IMG/VR virus record: IMGVR_UViG_3300015262_000033
Span: 1-26,785 of that record
Reading direction: 5' to 3' (one strand)
From: a virus
DNA length: 26,785 nucleotides
Shown: piece by piece, positions 7,074-12,815 of the stretch
How the letters are laid out: each line of letters begins with the position of its first letter
Position numbering within the stretch: the first letter of the stretch is position 1
Made by a program: the position numbers and the translations under genes
Notes under the pieces: model-generated
The model's input: the letters and a program-made list of their open reading frames with translations, nothing else
Database searches by the model: none
What the model was told of the DNA's origin: nothing

Positions 7074-7378
7074 GCCAGCCACCCAAGCCGATCAGCCGCC
7101 AGCACCAGCCCGATCACCAGCAGCAGCGTCCAGAGAGACGAGCCCACGGCCACAAGCCACAGCGGTGCGGGCGGAGGCGGGGTCTCGTCCTCGCACTCCG
7201 CGCAGCCGGATGCGTCGTTCTCGCGGATACGGTCCAGCAGGGCGTCGACCTGCAGGGCAGCCGCGGTGCGCTCGAAGCGCTCGCGTTCGGCGTCCAGCTC
7301 GCGCTGCTGCATGCGGTAGCGCAGGATGGCGCGCTGGCTGAGCGTGGCGCCGATGTGAGGGGTGGGGCGGGCGTACAT
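7070..7378 (-). CDS. tail-anchored small membrane protein (102 aa)
   Basis: Residues 20-60 are a charged coiled coil (RYRMQQRELDAERERFERT). A short acidic, proline-rich linker contains CAEC. The C-terminal segment LWLVAVGSSLWTLLLVIGLVLAADRLGW is a convincing single membrane span with only a few residues after it. This is a tail-anchored layout with the coiled coil in the cytoplasm. It starts three bases after the preceding gene's stop. Role unknown; early membrane proteins of this form in phages often block superinfection or host processes, which is inference only. Confidence 0.72.
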   Translation of the reverse strand: MYARPTPHIGATLSQRAILRYRMQQRELDAERERFERTAAALQVDALLDRIRENDASGCAECEDETPPPPAPLWLVAVGSSLWTLLLVIGLVLAADRLGWLA

Positions 7379-7381
7379 GGC

Positions 7382-7588
7382 TCAGCCACCCCGCGCGGCG
7401 AGGCAGCGGGACGCGGCCTCGGTGATCGCATCGGCGTACGCCATCGCCTGTTCGGGGGTCAGCACAGTGTCGTCGGCGAGGACGGCATTCATGAACCTGC
7501 CGAGCGTGACGCCCTCGGTGGTCGCTTTGGCGTCGAGGGCAAGCTCGCCGCGAATCTGGATGGGGCTGGATTCCCAGATGATGCTCAT
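7382..7588 (-). CDS. first gene of the leftward operon, hypothetical (68 aa)
   Basis: The ATG at 7588 follows GGGAGAG and lies about 30 bases downstream of the predicted PL start point. The product is a small, mostly helical acidic protein (TPEQAMAYADAITEAASRC) with no membrane segment. It occupies the position of N in lambda, but it lacks the Arg-rich N-terminal box of N-type antiterminators, so I do not call it N. Function unknown. Confidence 0.72.
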   Translation of the reverse strand: MSIIWESSPIQIRGELALDAKATTEGVTLGRFMNAVLADDTVLTPEQAMAYADAITEAASRCLAARGG

Positions 7589-7622
7589 CGTTCTCTCCCT
7601 GGCCGGTGATGGCTTGGGAGTG

Positions 7623-7652
7623 ATTACACACCACGTTTACTTACCGTGTCAA
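7623..7652 (-). promoter_or_regulatory. leftward early promoter PL
   Basis: Read on the minus strand: -35 TTGACA (7652-7647), 18-base spacer, -10 TGTAAT (7628-7623). This is a near-consensus sigma70 promoter. The start point should fall around 7616, giving a roughly 30-base leader with a ribosome-binding site for the gene at 7588. From its -35 to -10 it is closely similar to PR. Confidence 0.8.
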
Positions 7653-7663
7653 CACCCTGTTTA
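7625..7663 (-). promoter_or_regulatory. left operator pair (OL1 and OL2)
   Basis: Two 15-bp pseudo-palindromes read on the minus strand. OL1 (7639-7625) is TAAACGTGGTGTGTA and covers part of the -10. OL2 (7663-7649) is TAAACAGGGTGTTGA and covers the -35. Their centres are 24 bp apart. OL1 differs from OR1 at one base and OL2 from OR2 at three. Confidence 0.7.
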
Positions 7664-7684
7664 GTTTATTTTGCGACCGACCAC

Positions 7685-7706
7685 AAAAAAGCCCGCCGGA
7701 GCGGGC
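7685..7706 (-). terminator. intrinsic terminator of the lysogeny operon
   Basis: On the minus strand GCCCGC-TCCG-GCGGGC (7706-7691) is followed by six T's (7690-7685). It lies 25 bases after the last gene of the repressor operon and separates that transcript from PL. The plus strand lacks a T-run, so it is one-directional. Confidence 0.88.
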
Positions 7707-7730
7707 TCGGTGGGCTAGGGCAGGGTGCAG

Positions 7731-8033
7731 TTAGTGGATGAACTTCGCAGCGGTGAAGGCAAGCGAAGCCAAGATCAGAGCCGTCGCCACGAACCACTTA
7801 ATCAAGGTGGACTCCATTGTGCTCAGCTCAACCTTGGTCGCCATGGTCTTGTCGACATGATCAAGCTTGGTTTCGATGGCAACAAGCCGCTCACGCACAG
7901 TGGTCATCGTTTCTTCGAGTTTGAGGACGCGAGCTTCCATAAGGGGATCATGGGGTCCGTTACCGCCTCCGTCAACTGGAGCTTTGTATTCAGTTACCGG
8001 AAGGTCGGGGTATAGAGGGTGCAAGGTTCCCAT
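7731..8033 (-). CDS. coiled-coil, C-terminally membrane-anchored protein of the lysogeny operon (100 aa)
   Basis: GGAGG seven bases before the ATG at 8033 sets the start. Residues 1-30 are Pro/Gly-rich. Residues 33-75 are a coiled coil (LKLEETMTTVRERLVAIETKLDHV region). Residues 77-96 (WFVATALILASLAFTAAKF) form one membrane span with almost nothing after it. This is the layout of XhlA-type proteins and of tail-anchored exclusion proteins. It is last in the repressor operon, just before the terminator, so it should be made in the lysogen. I infer a superinfection-exclusion or lysis-control role; a virion or host-range role is not excluded. Confidence 0.75.
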   Translation of the reverse strand: MGTLHPLYPDLPVTEYKAPVDGGGNGPHDPLMEARVLKLEETMTTVRERLVAIETKLDHVDKTMATKVELSTMESTLIKWFVATALILASLAFTAAKFIH

Positions 8034-8338
8034 CACGGTTCCTCCGTGATCGCCGGGGCGGGCTGGTTCCATTCATCAAACACGGACCGTTCCATCATCC
8101 AGATGTTTCCACAGTTTGAGCACGAAAGTACGTAAGTGGGAACGAAATAAGTAGGGTCGACCGCTGCGTCGGTTAAGGCCACAGGTAGTCCGGTTGCAGG
8201 CGCGAGTGGCGTCGACGTTAGCATTCGCCACGTGGGGTTGCCGCATCGGTCGCAAGTAGTTTTGACGCTCTTGGCTTTGTGAAAGGCCGCGATCTGCTCG
8301 ACCGTTATCGGCGCATACGTTGTTGCTTCCGTACTCAT
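8033..8338 (-). CDS. zinc-ribbon protein of the lysogeny operon (101 aa)
   Basis: Two CxxC knuckles, CDRC near residue 33 and CSNC near residue 74, about 40 residues apart, make a treble-clef or zinc-ribbon fold likely. It has no membrane segment or catalytic motif, and the tail PAPAITEEP is disordered. The ATG at 8338 overlaps the previous stop by one base (TGATG), and its stop overlaps the next ATG the same way, so it is tightly coupled within the repressor transcript. The family is not recognised. A DNA- or RNA-binding role is a guess. Confidence 0.76.
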   Translation of the reverse strand: MSTEATTYAPITVEQIAAFHKAKSVKTTCDRCGNPTWRMLTSTPLAPATGLPVALTDAAVDPTYFVPTYVLSCSNCGNIWMMERSVFDEWNQPAPAITEEP

Positions 8339-8499
8339 CAATCCTCCTGCAGTTCCACCAGGCTATCCCGCCAGTCCCCATCGAAGCCGAAGTGCGGCGC
8401 GGGCAGGATCTCACCGAACCAAAAGTTGGTGAACGGGGCGACATCCGGCACGCAAAACCAGTGCGCCTCGCACGCCTCCCCTTGTTGCCAGCGCCCCAC
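8338..8499 (-). CDS. small aromatic-rich protein of the lysogeny operon (53 aa)
   Basis: The frame runs from GTG at 8499 to TGA at 8338-8340. The sequence (VGRWQQGEACEAHWFCVPDV then FTNFWFGEIL) is rich in Trp, Phe and acidic residues and reads like a genuine compact protein. Its stop overlaps the next ATG by one base. The start is uncertain: no strong ribosome-binding site is seen, and the same frame stays open upstream through the end of the 8501-8686 gene. It could be the second half of a protein joined to that gene by a +1 shift at a run of six A's. Confidence 0.55.
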   Translation of the reverse strand: MGRWQQGEACEAHWFCVPDVAPFTNFWFGEILPAPHFGFDGDWRDSLVELQED

Positions 8500-8500
8500 A

Positions 8501-8686
8501 TCACCCGCCCGCCGCGCGCCTTCTTTTTTCCATCGGCCCCAGGGCGAAGATCGCCGGGCGCTGCATTGGCGGATCCTTCACGGGCGGTGGTTCCTTGACG
8601 ACTTCCAAATTAGGCCTTGCGGCGTACTCCGTGGGCCACTTTTTTCGTACCAGTGCCTTCAACCGGCACACCGCCACCTCGTCCAT
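8501..8686 (-). CDS. small basic protein overlapping the repressor 3' end (61 aa)
   Basis: The ATG at 8686 follows AGGGGG with six bases of spacing and opens inside the last 77 bases of the repressor gene. The product has an N-terminal helix with CRLKALVRKKWP, a Pro/Lys-rich middle (VKEPPPVKDPP), and a basic end (MEKRRRAAGG). It is short and low in complexity, so coding status is moderately supported. The stop lies two bases before the GTG of the next frame. The A-run at about 8525-8530 near its end may be a frame-change point. Confidence 0.5.
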   Translation of the reverse strand: MDEVAVCRLKALVRKKWPTEYAARPNLEVVKEPPPVKDPPMQRPAIFALGPMEKRRRAAGG

Positions 8687-9185
8687 CGTCGCCCCCTGTT
8701 GGCGTCATGATTGCTGCGAGTTTCCGCCCGAACTGGACCCACTCGTCCTGTGTCGGTCTAGCGGACATCGCCGTGCGCATCTCGTAGACGAGCACAAATC
8801 GTGCCGCACAAGTTTCGTCCTCAAGGGAGAACTTGCGACCTTCGTCTTGCTCGAGCTCACGCAGCGCCCGATGCGTCTCGGCAATCATCACGGGGTCAAG
8901 TCGCAGGGGTTGCGAATGGACGGCGTACGTGCCTTTTTGGTCCCTGACGCCGGCCACGCGAGCACCTTTGCCGGTCATCACCCAGACGGCGTCACAACCG
9001 TAGACGTCCTGCGCCGACAGAGCCCCGGACTGGGATATGCCTCGCGCCTCCCAATTGTTCAGGGTTTGCGCCGAAATATTGAGCCGCCTTGCCACCTTGG
9101 CCGGCGCGTCGTCTCCGACCTCGCTGGCCACGGAGTAGAGGCGTCGAATCGACGCATGTATGGCCTTTCCCGTCATGGGGGTCAT
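8610..9185 (-). CDS. CI-like phage repressor without a peptidase domain (191 aa)
   Basis: Residues 23-52 contain a helix-turn-helix (APAKVARRLNISAQTLNNWE, recognition helix SAQTLNNWE). This is followed by a short dimerisation-like segment (VMIAETHRALRELEQDEG) and a helical C-terminal part, then a Gly/basic tail. No LexA/S24 Ser-Lys catalytic pair or cleavage site is seen. It faces the Cro-like gene across an operator region, the lambda cI/cro arrangement, and heads a five-gene operon. Starts at 9185 or 9176 are possible; neither has a good ribosome-binding site, so the message may be leaderless as for lambda cI from PRM. Confidence 0.85.
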   Translation of the reverse strand: MTPMTGKAIHASIRRLYSVASEVGDDAPAKVARRLNISAQTLNNWEARGISQSGALSAQDVYGCDAVWVMTGKGARVAGVRDQKGTYAVHSQPLRLDPVMIAETHRALRELEQDEGRKFSLEDETCAARFVLVYEMRTAMSARPTQDEWVQFGRKLAAIMTPTGGDDGRGGGVPVEGTGTKKVAHGVRRKA

Positions 9186-9198
9186 TGTCGGGAGAGTA

Positions 9199-9212
9199 AA
9201 CAACCCGTTGTT
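9199..9212. promoter_or_regulatory. perfect dyad between repressor start and OR2
   Basis: AACAAC-CC-GTTGTT is a perfect 6+6 inverted repeat located 14 bases upstream of the repressor ATG. It occupies the place of OR3 and probably overlaps the repressor's own promoter. It does not match the 15-bp operator well, so it may bind Cro preferentially or another regulator. Confidence 0.45.
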
Positions 9213-9250
9213 ACACGGGATGTTGACTGATGTGCTAAACATGGTGTGTA
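9212..9250 (+). promoter_or_regulatory. right operator pair (OR2 and OR1)
   Basis: OR2 (9212-9226) is TACACGGGATGTTGA and covers the -35 of PR. OR1 (9236-9250) is TAAACATGGTGTGTA and covers the spacer and -10. The centre spacing is 24 bp, equal to that at PL. The idealised site is TAAACA-NNN-TGTGTA, a pseudo-palindrome matching at five of six arm positions. Confidence 0.7.
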
Positions 9251-9252
9251 AT
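9223..9252 (+). promoter_or_regulatory. rightward early promoter PR
   Basis: -35 TTGACT (9223-9228), 18-base spacer, -10 TGTAAT (9247-9252). The -10 ends only six bases before the Cro ATG at 9259, so transcription should begin at or within a base or two of the A of that ATG. Confidence 0.8.
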
Positions 9253-9258
9253 CCGCCC

Positions 9259-9483
9259 ATGAATGCACATCCCGACAAAAAGGTGATCGCCGATCTCGGT
9301 GGCCCTGCAGAGGTCGCCCGAAAGCTGGGTCTTGATCCCACCAATGGTGGCGTCCAGCGCGTCCAGAACTGGATGACGCGAGGCATTCCCTCGGCGGTTC
9401 GACTGGCCCACCTGAAGCTCTTTGGGGGCGCACCAGCCAAGCCAGCCGAGCAGGGAGCAGAGCCCATGAAGCAGGCGGGCTAG
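9259..9483 (+). CDS. Cro-like HTH regulator (74 aa)
   Basis: A small DNA-binding protein with a helix-turn-helix at about residues 14-48 (GGPAEVARKLGLDP, then VQRVQNWMTRGIPSAVRLAHL), of the YdaS/Cro style that starts with a helix and 'AEVARKLG'. It is divergent from the repressor gene, first in the rightward operon, and has the expected size for Cro. The ATG at 9259 is chosen because longer in-frame starts would lie upstream of the promoter. It has no leader and no ribosome-binding site. It should compete with the repressor for the shared operators. Confidence 0.86.
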   Translation: MNAHPDKKVIADLGGPAEVARKLGLDPTNGGVQRVQNWMTRGIPSAVRLAHLKLFGGAPAKPAEQGAEPMKQAG

Positions 9484-9611
9484 GGCGTGCGCCCGTCTGC
9501 CTTCGGCTTGTTGGACTGCTCCGCCATCCACTCGGCGAACGTCGGCCCGTCCATTTCCTCGGCTTCCAGCAGCCATTCCAGCAGTTGTTCCGGCGTCGGT
9601 TTGTCGGGCAT
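9480..9611 (-). CDS. small acidic protein antisense to the cro-cII interval (43 aa)
   Basis: On the minus strand an ATG at 9611 opens a 43-codon frame (MPDKPTPEQLLEWLLEAEEM, then FAEWMAEQSNKPKADGRTP) ending at 9480. Its stop overlaps the Cro stop in a convergent arrangement. The acidic helical composition looks like a real small phage protein, and the opposite-strand frame (9487-9705) is Ser-rich shadow. No strong ribosome-binding site or promoter is visible, so it is uncertain. If transcribed leftward it would run antisense into cro and toward the repressor, where a PRE-type transcript would lie. Confidence 0.42.
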   Translation of the reverse strand: MPDKPTPEQLLEWLLEAEEMDGPTFAEWMAEQSNKPKADGRTP

Positions 9612-9719
9612 GCGCAAGGGTCTCGGTTTGGTTGCTGATCATGGACTTTTTTTTACCCGAAATAGCTTGTCCGCCGCTGTACCCGGCCCGCGGACCGAAA
9701 CGTAATGCAGGGGCAACCG

Positions 9720-10121
9720 ATGCAAAACGAGGCACAGATTCCCATGTTCGTGGACGATCTGAACGAAGCGATCCGGGCCACCGTCAACGCCCTCGGCGGC
9801 ATGAAGGTGGTGGGCGTGGAGTTGAAGCCGGAGAAGTCCGCGGTCGACGCCGGCAAGTGGCTGGCCGACTGCCTCAACACATCGAAGCGCGACCGGCTCG
9901 ACCCCGACCAACTGGCCTACATCCGCCGCAAAGCCCGCTCCGCCGGTTGCCACATCCTGGCCTCCTACGAGATGCGTGACGCCGGCTATGCGCGGCCCGT
10001 GCCGATTGCTCCCGAGGACGAGGCAGCAGAGCTACAGCGAAAGTTCATCGCCGGTGTGAAGGCGCTGGAGACGCTGCAGAAGGAGATGGTTCGCAACATG
10101 TCGGTGAGGTCGGTCGCGTGA
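9720..10121 (+). CDS. CII-like phage regulator (133 aa)
   Basis: AGGGG six bases upstream sets the ATG at 9720 over the one at 9705. The N-terminal domain (DLNEAIRATVNALGGMKVVGVELKPE, then AGKWLADCLNTSKRDRLDPDQ and IRRKARSAGCHILASYEMRDAGY) matches the Phage_CII/CP76-type regulators, which have a helix-turn-helix for the lysis-lysogeny choice. The C-terminal part is a helix (FIAGVKALETLQKEM) suited for oligomerisation. It follows Cro in the rightward operon, as cII does in lambda. It is not homologous to lambda CII in sequence as far as I can see. Confidence 0.75.
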   Translation: MQNEAQIPMFVDDLNEAIRATVNALGGMKVVGVELKPEKSAVDAGKWLADCLNTSKRDRLDPDQLAYIRRKARSAGCHILASYEMRDAGYARPVPIAPEDEAAELQRKFIAGVKALETLQKEMVRNMSVRSVA

Positions 10122-10405
10122 ACACGATCATCGACCACCGCGATCACGACCAGCACGAGAGCAGGTTGACGCTTGAACAGCGCCTGCGCCAACCCGTGTT
10201 CGACCTGAAGATCGCCCAGCAGGTACGCGAAAAGATGCGTGCTCAAGGCATGCGCGTCCCGCTGACTGATGCGGAGGAGTTTGCTGAGGCCGAGCGGCGC
10301 TTCAGGGAAAGCACGTCGCCGGATCGCCGCGACTCGCTTAGCGTCTACGAGCAGGCAGAGCGCGACTACCACCACCACAACCGAACGCTGGACGGGCAGT
10401 CATGA
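10118..10405 (+). CDS. hypothetical early protein (95 aa)
   Basis: Starts at a GTG overlapping the previous stop (GTGA). The protein is very polar, with His/Asp-rich ends (DHRDHDQHES and RDYHHHNRTL) and a charged helical middle (QVREKMRAQGMRVPLTDAEEFAEAERRF). No known motif is present; the His clusters could bind metal. It is coupled by ATGA to the following gene and precedes the replication genes. Confidence 0.75.
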   Translation: MNTIIDHRDHDQHESRLTLEQRLRQPVFDLKIAQQVREKMRAQGMRVPLTDAEEFAEAERRFRESTSPDRRDSLSVYEQAERDYHHHNRTLDGQS

Positions 10406-10590
10406 GCCAGCATACCGAAGCCTGGTTCGAACGCAGGAACGCCCAGGCGCGGGAATGGCTCGCGCTGGCCAGCAAGATCCACACACCGGAAGAGTTGGCC
10501 GCGGCGCGCGCTGCGCTGGCCACGGCGCCTGAAGAGTTGCAGCCCGAGCTGACTCTCACACCAGCACGTCAAGAGAGGCGCACGGCGTAA
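10402..10590 (+). CDS. small hypothetical protein (62 aa)
   Basis: The ATG overlaps the upstream stop (ATGA) and its TAA overlaps the next ATG (TAATG). The protein is mostly helical with FERRNAQAREWLALAS near the start and an Ala-rich second helix (EELAAARAALATAPEEL). No motif is recognised. Tight coupling to the replication initiator suggests co-translation with it. Confidence 0.72.
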   Translation: MSQHTEAWFERRNAQAREWLALASKIHTPEELAAARAALATAPEELQPELTLTPARQERRTA

Positions 10591-11459
10591 TGGCCCGGAT
10601 TCGCAGTATCAAGCCGGAGTTTTGGACCTCCGAACAGGTCATGGACCTTTCGCCGAACGCTCGGCTCATGTTCATCGGTCTGTGGAATTTCTGCGACGAC
10701 GCTGGAATTCACCCGGCCAGCACGAAGCGCCTCAAGGCGGAAATCTATCCAGCGGACGACGTACGTTCGGAGGATGTTCGCCGAATGATCGACGAATGCA
10801 TAAATGTCGGTCTTCTGAGCGAGTACGAAGTGGACGGAGAAGCCTTCTGGATCGTTACAGGATGGCATCACCAGAAGATTGACCAGCCCTCGTTCAAGTA
10901 TCCACACCCTGATGGTAGCGTGCCCGATGGCCCCGCCAAGCGTCGTCAATCGAACAAGAATCAGGCAAAAAGCGATCAATCTGCAAAAGTGTTCGCCGAA
11001 CGTTCACCCCCGGAAGGGAAGGGAGAGGAAGGGAAGGGAAGGGAGAGGAAAGAGCTTACCCCTACCCCTAAACCTTCCAGCGAAAGGCTCCCGCTCGAAC
11101 TGACCGGCGACGAAGACGCAACCAGCCAACGTGATCCGCTGCAGCCGATCCTCGACGCCTACCACCAGCTGCTGCCGAAGTGCGAGCGTGTCGAAGTCCT
11201 GAACCCGAAGCGCCGCAAGCGCCTGCTCGCCGCGGTGAAGCTGGCGAAGTCGGTCTGCAAGTCGCAGCAGTGGCCGTACGACGCCGGTGGGTTCTGGGCA
11301 GCCTACTTCGGCGAGTGCGCCACCGACCCGTGGATGCGCGGTGAGGTGCCGAACCCGAAGAACCTGCGCTGGCGCCAGAACCTCGACGTGCTGCTCGCCG
11401 AAGACCGCTTTGCCGGGGTGATGGATCGCGCCATCGGCGCCATGCGAGGTGACGCATGA
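10590..11459 (+). CDS. lambda O-like replication initiator (289 aa)
   Basis: Residues 1-100 form a winged-helix DNA-binding domain (ARIRSIKPEFWTSEQVMDLS, then RLMFIGLWNFCDDAGIHPAS), typical of phage replisome organisers. Residues about 115-170 are a low-complexity polar linker. The C-terminal domain (DAYHQLLPKCERVEVLNPKRRKRL and YFGECATDPWMRG) is the helicase-contacting part seen in O/DnaC-coupled proteins. The gene lies directly upstream of dnaB. In lambda the origin is inside O, and a purine-rich tandem repeat is found here at the matching place in the linker. Confidence 0.86.
   Translation: MARIRSIKPEFWTSEQVMDLSPNARLMFIGLWNFCDDAGIHPASTKRLKAEIYPADDVRSEDVRRMIDECINVGLLSEYEVDGEAFWIVTGWHHQKIDQPSFKYPHPDGSVPDGPAKRRQSNKNQAKSDQSAKVFAERSPPEGKGEEGKGRERKELTPTPKPSSERLPLELTGDEDATSQRDPLQPILDAYHQLLPKCERVEVLNPKRRKRLLAAVKLAKSVCKSQQWPYDAGGFWAAYFGECATDPWMRGEVPNPKNLRWRQNLDVLLAEDRFAGVMDRAIGAMRGDA
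11016..11050 (+). repeat. purine-rich 20-bp tandem repeat, candidate replication origin
   Basis: A 20-base unit beginning GGGAAGGGAGAGGAA occurs once in full at 11016-11035 and again for 15 bases at 11036-11050, inside the initiator gene linker. A locally A-rich stretch lies just upstream (10949-10990). This recalls lambda ori (iterons plus AT-rich region within O), but purine-only repeats differ from lambda's dyad iterons. Confidence 0.45.
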
Positions 11460-12784
11460 ACGCCATCGTCCATGCCGAGGGCGCCGTGCTGGGAGCCTGC
11501 CTGTGCAGCGCCGACGCCTACTGGCGCGTGGCTGATCTGCTCACACCGGACGACTTCGCCGGCCCGGGCCACCGCAAGATCTACGCGTTGATCACCCAGC
11601 TGGCCCGCGAGGAATCCCCGTTCGATGCGGTGACCATCGGCGACGCCGCGCCGCAGCTCGGTCAGTTGGCGATCGAACTGGCCAATGCCGAAGGCTGGCG
11701 CACGGCGAACGTCCGCGCCTACGCCGAAATCGTGACCAACGCGGCCGTGGCTCGCCGCGTGAAGCTCGCCGGCCAGGAGATCGCGCGCCTCGAAGGTCCG
11801 GACGTGCTCGGCCAGGCCCAGCAGATCATGGGCGCCTGCCTGCCGCGGCACATCGGCCAGGTGAAGCATATTCGCGAGTTCATCCGCGCCTCGGTGATGG
11901 AACTGCAGCGCCGCGTTGACGCCAAGGGCGAGATGACCGGCATCCCGACGAGCCTGCAGGGGCTCGATGATCTCACCTGCGGCTGGCAAGACGGCGACCT
12001 GATCGTGATCGCCGCACGCCCCTCGGTCGGCAAGACCGCGTTCACCATCCAGGCGCTAACCAACGCCTGCCGGCACGGTAAGCACGCACTGTTCTTCAGT
12101 CTGGAAATGACCGGCGTCAAGATCGCCGACCGCGTGCAGGCCCACGTCGCCCAGGTCAACGCCGCCGGCATGAAGCGCCCGGAGCTGTTCGACAACGCCG
12201 ACTTCGGCGCGCTGTTCAACGCGGCCGCGGAGATCGCCGAGCTGCCGCTGCACATCGACGAGACCCCCGCGCTCACCGTCGAAGCCCTCTGCGCTCGAGC
12301 GCGCCAGCTGCACGCCACCCAGCACGTCGACCTGATCGCCATCGACTACCTCACGCAGATGACCCCGCCATCCGGGAAAAACCTGTCGACCGCCGACGCG
12401 CTGCAGATCATCACCCGCGCACTGAAGTCACTGGCCAAGGAACTGAACGTCCCGGTGATCCTACTGAGCCAGCTCAACCGTGACGGGGAAGGGCACCGCC
12501 CAGGACTCAAGGCGCTGCGCGATTCAGGCGCCATCGAGCAGGACGCGGACGTGGTGATCTTCCTGCACCGGCCAGACACTGAGGACAAAGAACACGTCGT
12601 GCTTATCGTGGAAAAGCAGCGCGACGGCGAGACAGGCGACATCCACCTGCACGCCAACATGCGCCACCAGCGATTCACCGAAACCGACGCACCGGTGCGA
12701 GAGGCGAGTCGCGCCCCGACAAACATGCGCGGCTACGGCCAGCGCGCCCGCAGCGCCGGAGGATGGAATGGCTACAACGAGTGA
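11456..12784 (+). CDS. dnaB: replicative DNA helicase, DnaB family
   Basis: A 442-residue DnaB-type helicase. The N-terminal domain (AEGAVLGACLCSADAYWRVADLLTP pattern) is followed by the RecA-like core. Walker A is ARPSVGKT at residues 187-194, and Walker B is LIAIDYL at 293-299. Motif H4-like LSQLNRDGE and the arginine-finger region ALRDSGAIEQDADVVIFLHR follow. It should be loaded by the upstream initiator and unwind the phage fork, replacing the host helicase. Length fits bacterial DnaB (about 470). The start overlaps the initiator stop (ATGA). Confidence 0.96.
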   Translation: MNAIVHAEGAVLGACLCSADAYWRVADLLTPDDFAGPGHRKIYALITQLAREESPFDAVTIGDAAPQLGQLAIELANAEGWRTANVRAYAEIVTNAAVARRVKLAGQEIARLEGPDVLGQAQQIMGACLPRHIGQVKHIREFIRASVMELQRRVDAKGEMTGIPTSLQGLDDLTCGWQDGDLIVIAARPSVGKTAFTIQALTNACRHGKHALFFSLEMTGVKIADRVQAHVAQVNAAGMKRPELFDNADFGALFNAAAEIAELPLHIDETPALTVEALCARARQLHATQHVDLIAIDYLTQMTPPSGKNLSTADALQIITRALKSLAKELNVPVILLSQLNRDGEGHRPGLKALRDSGAIEQDADVVIFLHRPDTEDKEHVVLIVEKQRDGETGDIHLHANMRHQRFTETDAPVREASRAPTNMRGYGQRARSAGGWNGYNE

Positions 12785-12815
12785 GTTTCGTCAGCCCCAA
12801 AGAGGCACCCTATGA
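12768..12815 (+). CDS. possible 15-codon coupling peptide
   Basis: ATG at 12768 has GGAGG five bases upstream. The frame (MATTSEFRQPQRGTL) overlaps the end of dnaB and stops at 12813-12815, overlapping the next ATG as ATGA. It may be a tiny gene that carries ribosomes from dnaB to the next gene. Its length makes chance occurrence quite possible. Confidence 0.3.
   Translation: MATTSEFRQPQRGTL

Noticed and set aside
7382-7588. N-type antiterminator as first PL gene
   Set aside because: Position fits, but there is no Arg-rich N-terminal motif and no clear boxB hairpin was found in the short leader.
9484-9500. Terminator after cro (GGGCG-TG-CGCCC hairpin)
   Set aside because: A short perfect stem exists but the loop is only two bases and no T-run follows.
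9487-9705. 72-codon plus-strand frame after cro, Ser-rich
   Set aside because: Low-complexity Ser stretch (SSASSSHSSS) is the reverse of the acidic minus-strand mini-gene; no ribosome-binding site.
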